Assembly: GCA_947069175.1 (NCBI GenBank)
Contig: CAMTDV010000009.1
Coordinates: forward strand, 9,929,663-9,993,662
DNA: 64,000 bases
Direction: 5' to 3'
Source: Scalesia atractyloides
Taxonomy: Eukaryota; Streptophyta; Magnoliopsida; Asterales; Asteraceae
Translations under genes and position numbers: made by a program
Part shown: positions 1-11,045 of the stretch, piece after piece
Layout of the letters: each line of letters starts with the position of its first letter
Numbering within the stretch: position 1 is the first letter of the stretch
Notes under the pieces: model-generated
The model's input: only the letters and a program-made list of their open reading frames with translations
What the model was told of the DNA's origin: nothing
Databases searched by the model: none

Positions 1-2308
1 TACCTCAGTAAAGCCGCATAAGTCATCTGGCCGAAGACACTTCTTCAGTGCAAATATACTTTCCGTTTTCACTAAAATCGTCGATAATAGAAAGGAAAAG
101 CACGTGTCAGATCTCAAAGAAGCAGCTCAGAATCTGGAACTACTTTACAACATACAAGTGCAGTGGCAATTTGCTAATGCGAGTGCAGAAGCTGCGCTGG
201 ATCATCAAAGGAAAACTGCTGAGGTTTGGATTACATTTGTCACTTTCATGTTCTTGATTATGCGTTGTAATTGATGCACACACCATCTGGTATTATATTT
301 CATGCTGCAGAAGTCTTTATCAGATGTGTTGAGAGCTATCTTAGAACTCCGGGATTCTTTAGCTTCAAAGAAAGTCGATATGACCTTGCTGATACTTCAG
401 CTAAAGCTTTATGCTGTTTTATATCGGCAAGTAAGTCATTTTCTATCATTGTTTTAACTTCAAATGAATAGCATTCTTGGATATGAATATATGATCGAGT
501 TCACACATATCGTTTTACTTTTTTTATTTCTTGATTTTTATATATCATTCTGGCATCACGTTGCTCAGATGGCGTACATTGATGAGTGGGCTTCAATTCA
601 AAAGGAGCACGAATCTGCCTTATTTGCAACAACTAATGATCTACAAGCAAGAAGCCTTTCACTTCCAATTACCGGAGGGGTAAAGGTACGTCTTTTCCTA
701 AAAGGTTACTTAAGTCATTTTACATATAGAGTAACAATCAACTTATAACATGCAGGCAGATATTAAGATTTTGAAGTTGATTATTTTTTCAACTATCCAA
801 GTACTACAGGCAACGATATCCTGTATACAGTCAACACTATCAAAGGTGAATTTCTCTTGAGTGATTTTAATAAATTACTGGCAACGATAACCATTATCCA
901 AAACTTTGAAAAATCGGCCCATTAACAAGTAAATGGGTCGAAAGTGCGACCTTTAATATGTCGAGGTATATCTGCTCATGACGGTCCATTTTGTCTCGTG
1001 CTGTTCTTGGTTTGTTACAGCTGGACAAAACACATTTCCTGGCTTCTGAACTTGCTAATTTAGTTTTACATGAAAGAGCTCTTCTTGATGAATGTGAAAT
1101 ATTTTTGGCTTCTGCAGCTCCTTTACATGTAAGAGCATTCATTACTATGACTATTGCAGTTATAATAGTTATATATCTTATATTAGATACTTTTGGTTTC
1201 CTGGCGCTAGAGGCTGTGGACCTAGTTAGTCGAGTTCAAAGGGTCATGCATAGTAATGCTATGTCCCCGAGATCTATGGACATAGTTTTTAAAAGACTTA
1301 GTTTTGCTATTCAAAAAGGGGTAGCGTTGCAGCCTGTTGGCCGCTTACCATCTATCTCGATGTAAATTCATAACACGATTGATGATTTTATTAGAAGTGA
1401 CAAAATTTAAACCTACTTATTGTTATTACCATTATAAAATTATCAAACCTTAACACTTTCTGCGCCCACTATATCCAAATTTATAGTGGTGGTAAACTAG
1501 GCGTACAGTAACATGTCAAAACAAGTAATTTTTTAGGAGTTAATTGCCCGTATGGTCCCTGTGGTTTCACGTTTTTTCACGTTTAGTCCCCACCTTTTGG
1601 AAATAGCAGATATACTCCCTATGGTTTGTTAATTTGTTACTCGGATAGTCCCCTGAGTAAATATCAGTTAGTTTGGAAATAGCAGGTATGCTCCCTATAG
1701 TTTGTTATTTTGGTACTCGGATAGTCCCCTGACATTTACTCAGGGGACTATCCCAGTAACAGAATAACAAACCATAGGGAGCATACCTGCTATTTCCAAA
1801 GGGTGGGGACTAAACGTAAAAAAAACATGAAACCACAGGGACCATCCGGGAAATTAACTCTTTTTTTAGTATGGGTTGGAACGGGTCTAGTTGGTTTGTT
1901 ATTTTGGTACTCGGATAGTCCCCTGACATTTACTCAGGGGACTATCCCAGTAACAGAATAACAAACTATAGGGAGCATATTTAGATATCGTTCTATCGTT
2001 ATTTTGACCCAAAATGTTTTTTCCTTATATTAAATAATTTATGTTATAAAAATATATTATTACAACAATAATCCAACTTAATGAATTAATATGTTATATG
2101 CATTTAAAACACACTTTGGCTGACTTTCGGCGTGTTGCCCATTTAACATGTTTCCCTTTTAACTATTTTTTTACTCAACCCATTTAACTAGTTAACGATA
2201 GAACGATATCTAAATAACCCATTTGTCTTGTTTTTATGTATACAGATAGAAGAATGCAGCCTTAGGAGCTATCTATTGCAGTTCAGCCAAACTAACATGA
2301 CCGAATAA
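1..2308 (+). CDS. QWRF-motif protein (augmin subunit 8 / EDE1-type), 3' six exons
   Basis: Family members bind microtubules; AUG8/EDE1-type members belong to the augmin complex that recruits gamma-tubulin to spindle and cortical microtubules. Exons read from the sequence are 1(or earlier)-223, 311-430, 569-685, 756-845, 1021-1128 and 2246-2308 (stop TAA). All introns are GT-AG and all junctions fall between codons, so the frame is continuous. The first exon contains the family signature as QWQFANASAEAALD (usual QWRF), preceded by an ILSVFTKIV / LELLYN stretch as in the family. Later exons give LRDSLASKKVDM, YIDEWASIQKEH, LSLPITGGVK, ASELANLVLHERALLDEC and the terminal EECSLRSYLLQF, all colinear with the conserved C-terminal domain. 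The N-terminal basic part lies outside the window. No stops or frameshifts, so probably functional. The Arg-to-Gln change in the signature is notable. Which paralogue it is cannot be told. Confidence 0.9.
1537..1860. mobile_element. Foldback MITE in last intron of the QWRF gene
   Basis: Inverted repeat of about 324 bp. Left end GAGTTAATTGCCCGTATGG pairs with right end CCATCCGGGAAATTAACTC, and the arms carry the GTCCCTGTGGTTT / AAACCACAGGGAC words on both sides. The flanks are TTTTTTAG-like on both sides, a near target duplication. No coding capacity. It lies in the intron 1129-2245 and is probably spliced out. Confidence 0.75.
1893..1979. repeat. Partial second copy of the 1537-1860 foldback (central hairpin)
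   Basis: Repeats the central part of the neighbouring MITE (TACTCGGATAGTCCCCTGAC and its complement GGGGACTATCCCAGTAAC), ending in GGGAGCATA. The outer arms are missing. Confidence 0.7.
1980..2214. mobile_element. Foldback element with perfect 21-bp terminal inverted repeat
   Basis: The 21 bases at 1980-2000 (starting TTTAGATATCGTTCTATC) are the exact reverse complement of 2194-2214. The 190-bp interior is AT-rich and non-coding. The element ends 31 bp before the last coding exon of the QWRF gene, close to where the branch point should lie. Confidence 0.7.
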
Positions 2309-3001
2309 CCAGTCACTTTAGGAGGTAAATAATGTGTAGGGTGATCTAAGGTTTTCAAGTATGAAAATCACTCCAAGAGAAGATTTTTTACTAACTTATT
2401 TTTCGGCTTTATTTTTCGATCAAAGTGTATATATATATATATATATGTATCACCAACTTTTCACATCGTATACGATCTTTCTTTCTATGCTGTCTCTCAT
2501 GTTAGAAGTTAGAACAACGACAGGTTAAGCAAACAAGGTTCATTGACTTGTTTAGGTCTTGGGTTTAAATCTTTTACTCGTTTATATATATAGCTGATAC
2601 AACCATTTCTTCTACATGTATCTTTTTACATTTATGTTACCTTAAGGTTTTTACACTTATACTTTAATGGATCATTGGTGTATGTTATGTTTAATATAAT
2701 TTTCTTAGTTTTATGCATGTTATTGAGGTTTGATAATCTAACTTTTTTCTTATGTATTCCTTTCTATGTTGAATAATGCTTATAGAAATGTCTTATGATT
2801 ACCATGATATTATATTCTATTCAAATGATTTTATGTATGACTTAAATCAAACCTATTTTTTTAAACAAATACAATAAGAGATTGCCAATTGCCTATGGCC
2901 AGCTGATCCAAAATTGTTTCTCAACATGGATGTTTAATGCATAAAACCTGCTAAATCGTATTTAAGATCCTAGTTATTCACAAGATTTTGTGATAAAAAA
3001 A
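2309..3001. other. QWRF gene 3' flank: UTR and AT-rich spacer
   Basis: Downstream of the TAA at 2306-2308. Contains a TA dinucleotide tract at about 2428-2450 and otherwise AT-rich DNA. I see no further exon. A poly(A) site cannot be placed with confidence. Confidence 0.6.
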
Positions 3002-3196
3002 AGGCTATGATGATAATTTTAGTGATTTCTCTAGTGATTCGAACAAATTTGATATTATTTGCATCTTGGTGGGGCAACTTGGATGCTTATATGAAACAAA
3101 GATCCAAATCTCAGTGTTTTGCATCGCAACCAGTAAGTTTGCAGCCATGGCGGTGTATCCTTTTTGCATCTTGGCAGGGCAACTTGGATGGTTATG
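3002..3196 (+). ncRNA. Outlying structured-RNA-like module, class C (C0), chimeric 3' end
   Basis: Starts AGGC (3002) plus a perfect C-box word ATGATGA (3007-3013). Block 1 CTTGGTGGGGCAAC is near 3064 and block 2 GCAGCCATGGCGG at 3141-3153. The expected CTGA-GCCT end is missing: after block 2 the sequence jumps back to a second block 1 (CTTGGCAGGGCAAC, about 3170-3183). It is a dispersed, rearranged relic of the 16-32 kb family, about 700 bp past the QWRF stop codon. The same trailing motif (CACCATTAATCAGCAACC) follows as in the cluster. Confidence 0.45.
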
Positions 3197-3574
3197 TTGA
3201 GCTGCGGATTTTCGTCCCCATTTTTCACCATTAATCAGCAACCTTTTGAGGGACTAATTCTTTTTAGGCTAATTCTTTCATTTTTTTGATAGTAAACAGG
3301 TGGTTATATTTATTTAGTTGTTGAGAAATGATAGGTGTTGCTCAATGGACCACCAAATAAGCTTTTATGTACAACTAGAAGCAACATCTCACTCTTATCT
3401 TTTTTTATATTTTCCTTTTATTAAGTAAATCATTCATATTTTCTTAGGTTGTTTTTTACATACCGGTCTCCTATGTGCCCAAATTTGGACCCAGATGTGC
3501 ATAAGGCGCAACCCCTCTTCAAATTGATGTCCAATTTTGACTTTATTTAGTTAAATTTGGCTCTTTAATGCCTA
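3197..3574. other. Non-coding spacer before Helitron
   Basis: AT-rich DNA with no recognisable gene. It begins with the tail motif that usually trails class C modules (about 3222-3250). The last base, A3574, forms the insertion site for the Helitron that follows. Confidence 0.5.
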
Positions 3575-3998
3575 CTAGTAGTCGGACCCGTGTAAAACAC
3601 GTGTAGTTTCAGTAACGTTTTATTATATTAATTAGTAAGTAATTATCGGTTCATTTAGATTGTCGGGGATTTGATATATATTGACATTCAAAGTCATTGT
3701 TCTGTAGGCAGAAAAGTTAATAATAAGTCTAATTAATACATAACAAACAACATTTGGTTCAAGTTGCAGTTAAATATTATACAAAACCACATAATATTGG
3801 ATCTGCTTTCTTTCAATCTTTGTAAGAAGTAATTCTTGTTCATGTATGTGGTTATGTCCCGTTAAAGTCAGACCTATATAAATGATGAAAAGTTTTTTCA
3901 CGCATTGACTGCGAAACAATTATTAACCAAATATGTTCAGATCATATATCCGTATTGTTCAAATGCATTAAAGAGAAATCTATACTTACATATTCGAT

Positions 3999-4420
3999 AT
4001 GGATGTTCTCATTTTCAGTTTTACTCTTCTTGATTGTAATGTTATTTTGTTGATCAGTGAAATAAGACATCTTGAACACAGCTACATCAATTGCTCTTCA
4101 GTAGAATTAGCATTAGCATTCACTTACACTTGGTGTTCAGTTCTTAGTTGGCTGATATTTTTAAGTTTAGGCGTAGGAATCGAGGCAGCTTCGACGTTAA
4201 CACGACGAATGCCTTAGACACATCACCTTCTTCAAGTTCCTTGTGTCATTCCATGTACGTTCGCAAGTTCCGAGTGAGAGCTTCCATGTTCAACTTAATC
4301 ATTGGAATCTTCAATGTCTCCACCAAAATCCTCTATACCAAACACTTCTTCTGAATTTATTCAGGTTCTGGTGACGCCAGCACCTTAACAACCCGTTCCT
4401 GTTCTGGGATCTGCAGAGAA
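3999..4420 (-). pseudogene. Unassigned captured fragment inside the Helitron
   Basis: On the minus strand a splice-acceptor-like CTGCAG near 4412 is followed by a short open stretch reading IPEQERVVKVLASPEPE and a stop. Further on come gene-like pieces such as MEALTRNLRTYME and ELEEGDVSKAFVVL, interrupted by a stop. They look like decayed coding sequence but I cannot name the source gene. Confidence 0.3.
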
Positions 4421-4916
4421 ATTGTCATAAGTGATCAGAGTATGCATTATATTATGATGCTTATATTACTGGTTATCGTAATCCGAAAGTTAGAAAATGA
4501 TTAAAACAATATATTGACATGATCCATGCATGCTTAAATCCATGCATGCTTAAATACATCAGGAGTTCCTTAATTACACAAGCATTCAGTTTTATCTAAC
4601 TAAAAATGCTAAAACCATAACAGCAAGCGGACTTGCTCGTCTTTTGAAGCAAATTCTAGTCCAACTGAAGGGTTATTAGCAAAATTCTCCTGATGTTTAA
4701 CATTTACACCATACTGCACCCAAACACCCATCATTTCATCTCAACTGAATTCAATATAGCTCAAAAAAAGAAAAAAAAAACAATAGCAGTTCACACCACA
4801 AATATCTATCTATCTATGAATGAAATGACCATTTTTCCTTAATCTCAACGGATATTAAAAAATCAAATTTCCAAGTTACAATGTTCATGAATTAGAGTTT
4901 AAAGCACCTTATTTTT

Positions 4917-5264
4917 AAGGTTCGTTTATTTGGTCGAGCTCAAAAGTTGAGCTCAAGCCGGCTCGTTTAAGGTTCGAGCCTCGAGCCAGCTTGTTTATCT
5001 CTTTACAAATATGGATAACATAAAATGTTAACACTTCAACCCCCTCTTCACATATTTTTTATTTATCTTAATACATTTAAAATTAATATGAAAATTAATC
5101 TATATAAAATAAAATAATTCGAGCCGGCTCGCGAGCTCATGAGCCAAGCCAAGCCTAGCTAAAGCTCGGCTCGTTTACAAATCGTGCCGAGCCAACTCGT
5201 TTACAGCCGAGCTTTTTTCAAGCTTTTTTTCGAGTGAGGAGTGAGCTTTTTGAACACCCTAACT
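4917..5264. repeat. GAGCC/GGCTC-rich dispersed repeat
   Basis: Clusters of GAGCTC, GAGCCGGCTCG and AAGCTCGGCTCG flank an AT-rich core at about 5000-5110, giving a loose foldback. The same word family occurs at 29158-29430. Non-coding and nested in the Helitron. Confidence 0.55.
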
Positions 5265-5490
5265 CTACTCACTTCCTAAGAGTTTTCTATCACTAACCTA
5301 GTTCTCTTTAGTGCACAGAGTCACACTTACATGATAATATCATTATCATTCAAATATCACAACCACATAACCCCCTTTTTAAAGTCATTAAATATATGCA
5401 CACCCCTCTATAAAGTCATTAAGATGAATCTTTGTCAGTAATGGATAAAAAAGGGTTAGGCCTACGCTTGTAAATTGCTTGGTATGAACA

Positions 5491-5526
5491 GCAAAAGGCA
5501 TAGGCGACATTGCAACTACTTTTTAC
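5491..5526. repeat. 36-bp direct repeat (partner at 6104-6139)
   Basis: The segment containing AGCAAAAGGCATAGGCGACA occurs here and again at about 6104-6139 with one difference, both inside the Helitron. It may mark a join between captured segments. Confidence 0.55.
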
Positions 5527-5651
5527 TCTTTAACCACGCACACATGCATATGCATGCATGTATACAATCCATAGTACACATAAAATCTCTTCATGTACCT
5601 ATGTCAAGAAAAAGAGGTGTAAATGTGAAGGGTGATACGACAACTGCTTAC

Positions 5652-5967
5652 CTCCCCTTCAAGATGATCAAGACTCTGAATAACCTTCTGGTGCTAAGCA
5701 CGTTCCGATTCAATCTATCAAAATTCTTGTTTCAGATAACATACCATAACATATTAACATGTGAAAATTATATAAACCATTAAGTGGAAAAGTTTACCAT
5801 GGAAATAAGTCTTTGTAGTGTCATGTTTTACTGTTGAGCTTCAACTGCAACCATTGCCGATGCAGCTTCCTTTCCCAAGACTGCCATGTTCGACTTCAGA
5901 TCTTGTAATTTCGCTTCCGCTGCTTCAAGTCTCGAAAACAGCTCAGGATTCCCGCTTCCATCTATCT
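5652..5967 (-). pseudogene. SH3-domain-containing protein (plant SH3P type) fragment, two exons, two stops
   Basis: Intact members act in vesicle trafficking, with an N-terminal BAR-like coiled-coil region and a C-terminal SH3 domain. Two adjoining exons of the coiled-coil part are seen on the minus strand: 5967-5798 (NPELFSRLEAAEAKLQDLKS, then NMAVLGKEAASAMVAVEAQQ) and 5714-5652 (IESERA.HQKVIQSLDHLEGE). The intron between them keeps GT-AG ends, and the second exon ends at a good donor (GAG|GTAAGC). A Gln codon has become TAA just after EAQQ, and the Tyr codon after ERA has become TAG. The retained intron argues against retroposition and for DNA-level capture by the Helitron. It cannot encode the protein. 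Confidence 0.75.
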
Positions 5968-6146
5968 CTTTCGTTTGTCATTTAGAAACTTCAATAACCT
6001 ATCAATATTTAATATTGAATATCAAACAAAACTTGAATTCCAAAGATTTTGATTTACAAATAAACACCTGTGCCTCTTCTTCCTGTCACATCCTGTCATA
6101 AAGTTGAGCAAAAGGCATAGGCGACATTACAACTACTTTTTTTGAT

Positions 6147-6206
6147 GCCATGGACTTGCCTGAGTCGACATGTCCAATGACAACAATAATGAGGTCAATA
6201 ACGATG
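6147..6206 (-). pseudogene. EF1-alpha-like G1-motif fragment
   Basis: The minus strand reads IVVIGHVDSGKS, the N-terminal P-loop (G1) signature of translation elongation factor 1-alpha, then diverges at once (SMASKK...). Only about 16 codons match, so the source is probable but not certain; other translational GTPases share GHVD-GKS. It lies between the malic enzyme and SH3P fragments in the same Helitron. Confidence 0.5.
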
Positions 6207-6212
6207 TATAAA

Positions 6213-6465
6213 CTAATCCTCGGTGGCACTATCCGCATCGTACACGTCTTCAACACCACCAGCAACAGATGCACTCGGTTTTTTACCATCAGACTCATCA
6301 ACTTCAGCCGCCACCGGAGAATTCACCTCCTTCACAACACTATCCACCGAAACGCCGTTTCACTCCGGTCGATTATTATTATTGTTCAGCATAGAAATCA
6401 CCACCGGACGCCTCACTAGTAACCTCAACGACTGTGATTGCGTCCTTGAAACTCCAGTGACGGAG
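6213..6465 (-). pseudogene. NADP-malic enzyme N-terminal exon fragment (plastid-type leader)
   Basis: NADP-malic enzyme decarboxylates malate to pyruvate with NADPH. The minus strand gives a Ser/Arg-rich, transit-peptide-like stretch (TGVSRTQSQSLRLLVRRP), then SVDSVVKEVNSPVAAE and GGVEDVYDADSATED. The last matches the family's conserved N-terminal signature of the GGV-DVYGEDSATEDQ type. There is an in-frame TGA after NNNNNRPE, and the frame ends at TAG exactly where the family continues. None of the catalytic domain is present. Interpreted as a captured first exon, decayed. Confidence 0.65.
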
Positions 6466-8492
6466 TTCTTCTACAAAATTAAATTAAAATCAAAATCAGA
6501 TACATACGTAGCCGAAAACTGAAAAAAATATAGACACAATATTTACATCACAGAACTCAAAGGACTTATCCAGCACAAACAACAATTTTTTTGCAAAAGC
6601 TTCAAATACTCGATCACATCAGTTTGAGAGCCAGGTACCTGTGTAGTTGAAACGATTTTCAGTTTCTATATCGCTTTCATCAGATTGATTTTATTGTCAC
6701 TGAAAAGATGAGGATAAATTAGCAATGGAAATGTATGTAAAATTAGGAATATGTGGTTGCATCAGTTTATTTATTTCTCAAGAAGTATGGCAACCTCTCA
6801 CATCCATATCTTATTTTTTATATTTTAAAGTTAATCATATTAATAATTTCATCACCAGTAAATATAAATTGGATAGATGATATATATGTAATATAAGGAA
6901 CAGAGGGCTACTACTGAAATTGGTCGACATGACATCTTGATTTCAAAAATATTCAGTAACACTTGTAAAGGCTTTCAGTTAAGTCAAGTCACTTAAGCTG
7001 TTACATTTGAGAGAGAACCACAGTTATTACGAATTAAAAGTTGGCTAGATAAAGAGTGTTTTTCAAGTCATTCAATCCATTTGGCCTATCTCATATTCAT
7101 GGACTTGATCTGCTATATAGTGTGATTAAAGAACTAACCGTATGGAAGGTGATAAGGTTGTAAGCGTAGAAAATTTCGTAAAGTACTATTAAACGCTTTT
7201 CGAAAGCTTCATGAATACTCTTCATGTCTAAACCTCTTCCTTAGTTTCTCAACCTAAAACAAATAGAAAAAAACAGAATTGATTAGTATTACCACATAAA
7301 CTTAACCAACACAATTAACCGAAATGAGAAAATATCAAGCACATACTTTGTATATACACTAATCAAACTTGATTACTAAGCTACAATCAATGAAATTACC
7401 TTGTAATGAAACGAAATCTATGTCATCTTGAGTCTTCAAATTCACAATCCTCGTCATGAGAAGTATTGTATACGCTGAAAATGAAAAAGACCTGCATATT
7501 GAAAACATATAATAGCACTAAATATATATGAACGAAAAAACATGTATGAAATAACATACTTCTCTATTGAAACTCTCCCTTCCTTTGCCTGTCACTCATA
7601 CGCATATCACACTTCTTAGTGGCTTCTGAAAAAAATCAAATCCGTGAACAAAGTGCCTTCATCGAGCATATTTCAATCCAAATCATAAACTCAATAGTAA
7701 CATGAATCAATCACAAACTCATAAAAAAAACAAAATTCATTATAAATTCGTCAGTAATGACATGATTGGAACTTCACCACACATTCTTCTTCTTCCAATA
7801 ACTTGTTGGAACTTAACCAATCTACACTTACAATTTAGAAAATAGTTAAAACTAATAACTTGTAAACCTTACCTTTTGCCTAATAGAATTCACACAAAAA
7901 TCTAACTTATTCAAAATTTTGTAAACCTTACTTCTCATAAACAACCTAAAAATTAAGTAACTGGATGCGAAAAGTAAAAACTCACTGAAGGATAGAAACA
8001 GATACATCATTCCTACTTGGAAATACGACTTGTATGGTCCAGAAGAAGAATCCTTGCCAGATTCGATCAAAAAACTTGTTATAAATGGCGAATTCAACCA
8101 TTCAGATGGTGATTCTTATAAACTTATTGAACGATTGTACGAATGTGTATTCAATCTGTATGCGAGTTTGTGTCGAAAAGAGAGAAATGAGAGACTGAAA
8201 GGTGTTATTGATTGTGGAAATAGGGTTTGGGGATATTAATCGTCAGAGGAGAGAGAGAGAAGTGGGATGTGAATTTGAAATCTGAGGGTTTGGAGGGATA
8301 TTAATAATGGAGCTCATTCTTTAATTTGAAATTTGAAATTCAAATGAAGAGAGTAAAATTTGATTAAAATTGTGTTAAAGATAATTTGAAAAATGGGGAT
8401 TTATGATGCAATAAAGAATGGCATTGTTAGATAGGTTCATTGGTTGACACCTAAGCAAAGCTTAGGTCATCCTCTTTAATAGAGAAGGGAGA
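6466..8492. other. Helitron 5' portion without recognised coding sequence
   Basis: AT-rich DNA forming the Helitron's 5' third. Short open frames occur on both strands (for example + 8030-8239), but none has a recognisable domain or support from neighbours. Confidence 0.5.
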
Positions 8493-8580
8493 TTGTTGTC
8501 AGAAATCAACAACAATTCCCTTTGGATATAAGGATTTAGAGGTTTTATGCATTAAGAAATTTGTTTCCCAAATACACTAG

Positions 8581-8743
8581 TGTTCATTTCACATAATGGA
8601 ATGGAATCTGAATGGAATTGGAATGTACATTTCAATCATTATCTTGTTCGTTTAAACAAAAAAAGGAATGGAAATTTGAAAAATAACATAAGGAAAGAAA
8701 TCTACATTCCATTCAGGTTCCGTTCAGTTATGTGAAACAAACA
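8581..8743. mobile_element. MITE with 35-40 bp inverted ends
   Basis: Left TGTTCATTTCACATAATGG and right CCATTCAGGTTCCGTTCAG / TTATGTGAAACAAACAC are inverted repeats of each other with a few mismatches. The interior is under 100 bp. Non-autonomous; superfamily not determined. Confidence 0.65.
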
Positions 8744-8889
8744 CACCAAAATTACAAATCAAATTTCAATTCTTGCGCGGATTCCAATTCCATCACACTG
8801 GAACGCTTCTTGAAATTCATTTTCCAAATAATTTGTTGCTGTTAGTTTTGTTACTCTTTCTAGAATAATTAACAACATTATTGATTAAT

Positions 8890-8953
8890 TTCATTGCAGT
8901 CAGTGGATTTGAACAATGTTGAGATGATCCGCATCTGCACGGTTATGTGAAGT
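8890..8953 (+). repeat. Relic of RNA-like module (5' half)
   Basis: TTCATTGCAGTCAGTGGATT followed by TTGAGATGATCCGCATCTGCA and GGTTATGTGAA matches the 5' half of module B5 (24830-24910) with block 1 deleted. Decayed. Confidence 0.4.
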
Positions 8954-9129
8954 AGGTTATTCATTTTACACTATAGTCGTAATTTCGATATGTTTACTTA
9001 TAAATCGTCCGATTCAAGTTATGCTTTATGTCTATTCTAGTGGGTTATAATTGTCCATATTGGCCACTGAACCGTCACCCTTTAATACTTGTCCAAATGC
9101 CGGTTGCGGTTGGTATCAAAATGTAAATT

Positions 9130-9232
9130 TAATGCATAAAACCTCTTAAATCGTATTTGATATGCTAATTACGTATAAGTTTTGGTAAATGCAAAAGGCT
9201 ATGACGATGAGTTTCAAGGTAGCTCGCTAGAA
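9130..9232 (+). repeat. Relic of class C module leader
   Basis: TTAATGCATAAAACC ... TAAATCGTATTT followed by AAAAGGCTATGACGATGAGT repeats the leader and C-box start of the class C modules (compare 2935-3015). The rest of the module is absent. Confidence 0.4.
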
Positions 9233-9528
9233 TAAGTTTGTATCCCAATTGTATATTGATAATTTGCTACCTATATGATTTAAAATTGTTAACTTGCTAT
9301 TTGAGACGTGTATATAATAAATACAAAAATATTAAAATAAAATAAAAAACTACTTGATTCACCAGTTGTATACAATCTTAGCTTGTAGTTCCCACTAAAT
9401 CACGAGTCAAACAGTTTCGCATGAACTAATGTTGACTGGGCTTAATTACCGTGTGTTGATATATGATTGATTTCTTAAACCATTAATACTAAAGGGTCAG
9501 TGTCCAGTCATGCTACTAAGAAATTAAT

Positions 9529-11040
9529 CAATAATTTAGAGTAATACGCCTTTGAAGGAGTAATACCCCTGAAGGAAGTTACAGAGTAATACTCCTCAAG
9601 GATTAAAGTTTAGGGTTTATGGTATCTTGCCTATATATGTGTTATGTAACTTAGATTTATTATTCATTCAAGGGAGATCAATCAAAAAGTTTTGAGAGAG
9701 TTCTTGGTGAACAATTTGTAGAGTTAGAAAGTTTACAAAGAAAGAGTAGGGAGTAAAAAAAATATTTCAAAATATCCGATTTTCTTTGTAAATTTCAAAA
9801 TGCTCACGGTGCGTTAAAGATCCTAGTTCGTGTTGATATATTAAGATTAAATGAGATTTAATCTTACGGGTGGTGAAGCGTTTAAACACAATGCATTTTA
9901 GAGCTTGGGTGTGATTGAGTTTAGTCAAGATTGTTCGAGGTTTGAACTAGTATGTTCGTGTTGAAGCAAATTGTTCCTTTGGCGACTAGTTGAAGATTGA
10001 GCCTTTATCATATGCCGGTTAGAGTAGAGAAGATTAGTCTTCTTGGTCCCTCTTCCAAGTTGGTGACTAATCAGATCCTCGAAATAATTAGGAGGTTGTT
10101 ACACTGAGGGGGAGATCAGAGATGAAAGTCATCGGATAATTGGTGAATTCATGAAGATACGAGATTGGATCTTGAATATCCGAGACGAAATGATTTCAGA
10201 CACTCGGTTGAAGGCTTTGATCAAGATGGCAGATGTACATTTTTGGAGTTTAGTTTGTTATTATTTTATCGAGCTAAACTTCAAGTCTTTGCGGAAGTTG
10301 AAGTGTTCGATGTTGGGCATTGGAAATCTGACGTTTCATTCTTATGTCGATTAAGTTTGAAGATTATGATCGAGCGAATGTTCGTACATTTGGTTGTAGG
10401 TCAGTTCGCGTTAACTTGATTCGGGATTAGTTTGAGGGGAAAGATCGACAATGCTTGATGTTAGATTCTTCGGGTTTCTCAGAGCGGCCAAGTGATCGTC
10501 AGCAAGTCTTTTATTAGAAGGGTTGAAGATCGATGTGCTCTGCCGGAAAGTTCAAGTATTCGCCAAAGCGGAAAGCAGACAAGATATCATCAGTCTAGGG
10601 GAAGTCTGTAAGTGCAGTATCTAGAGAATGAAGATTATTGTGTCAGACAGAACTGATAGCAATAGTTAAGGGGAAATTTGTACGTGCAGTAAACTGCCGG
10701 GTGACTGTGGCTTTATCAGTTCTGGTCAAAAAAGTCAAACCAAGTTCAAGTCAAAGAAGTCAAAGATGTTAAAGCATGACAAGGTTCTGGATTACCTGAC
10801 TATCTCAGAACTATGGGTTCCGAGTTATTTGTTAAAGTAAACTAGAATGAAGAGCTCCGGATTATTGGATGATCCAAGTTATTGCTATGTAGTTTCAATT
10901 ACGTGTAAACCTCGGAACTATGTTGTTCCGAGTTATTATGTATGTCCGTGTTATTAGATTAGTTTTCCAGAACATGTATTTGTTCTGGATTTTCTGTATG
11001 TGTATCCCGGACAATGTGTTTTAATGATTTCTTTTTTTAG
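9529..11040. other. Retrotransposon-like non-coding DNA
   Basis: Contains a CTATATATG TATA-like word at about 9632, a GAGGGGGAGATC purine tract at 10107-10118 and repeated short words (AGGGGAAA/TCTGTAAGTGCAG). These look like debris of an LTR element, but I find no reverse transcriptase, integrase or gag. Short open frames at 10151-10419 have no recognisable product. Confidence 0.4.
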
Positions 11041-11045
11041 TTTCA

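Larger units (their letters stand above)
3575..8492 (-). mobile_element. Non-autonomous Helitron carrying gene fragments
   Basis: Read on the minus strand, the element begins TCTCCCTTCTCTATTAAAG (5' end at 8492) and ends ...GACTACTAG (3' end at 3575). A short hairpin (CGTGT/ACACG, about 3590-3602) lies just inside the CTAG terminus. The flanking bases are A at the 5' side and T at the 3' side on that strand, the AT target dinucleotide of Helitrons, and there is no target duplication. The 4.9-kb interior has no Rep/helicase, so it is non-autonomous. It holds same-strand fragments of an NADP-malic enzyme, EF1-alpha and an SH3-domain protein gene, with introns retained, as expected for capture at DNA level. 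Confidence 0.75.

Noticed and set aside
10151..10419. Overlapping 67- and 84-codon frames, repeated at 42333-42601
   Set aside because: The repetition is only the assembly duplication. No recognisable product and repeat-derived context.
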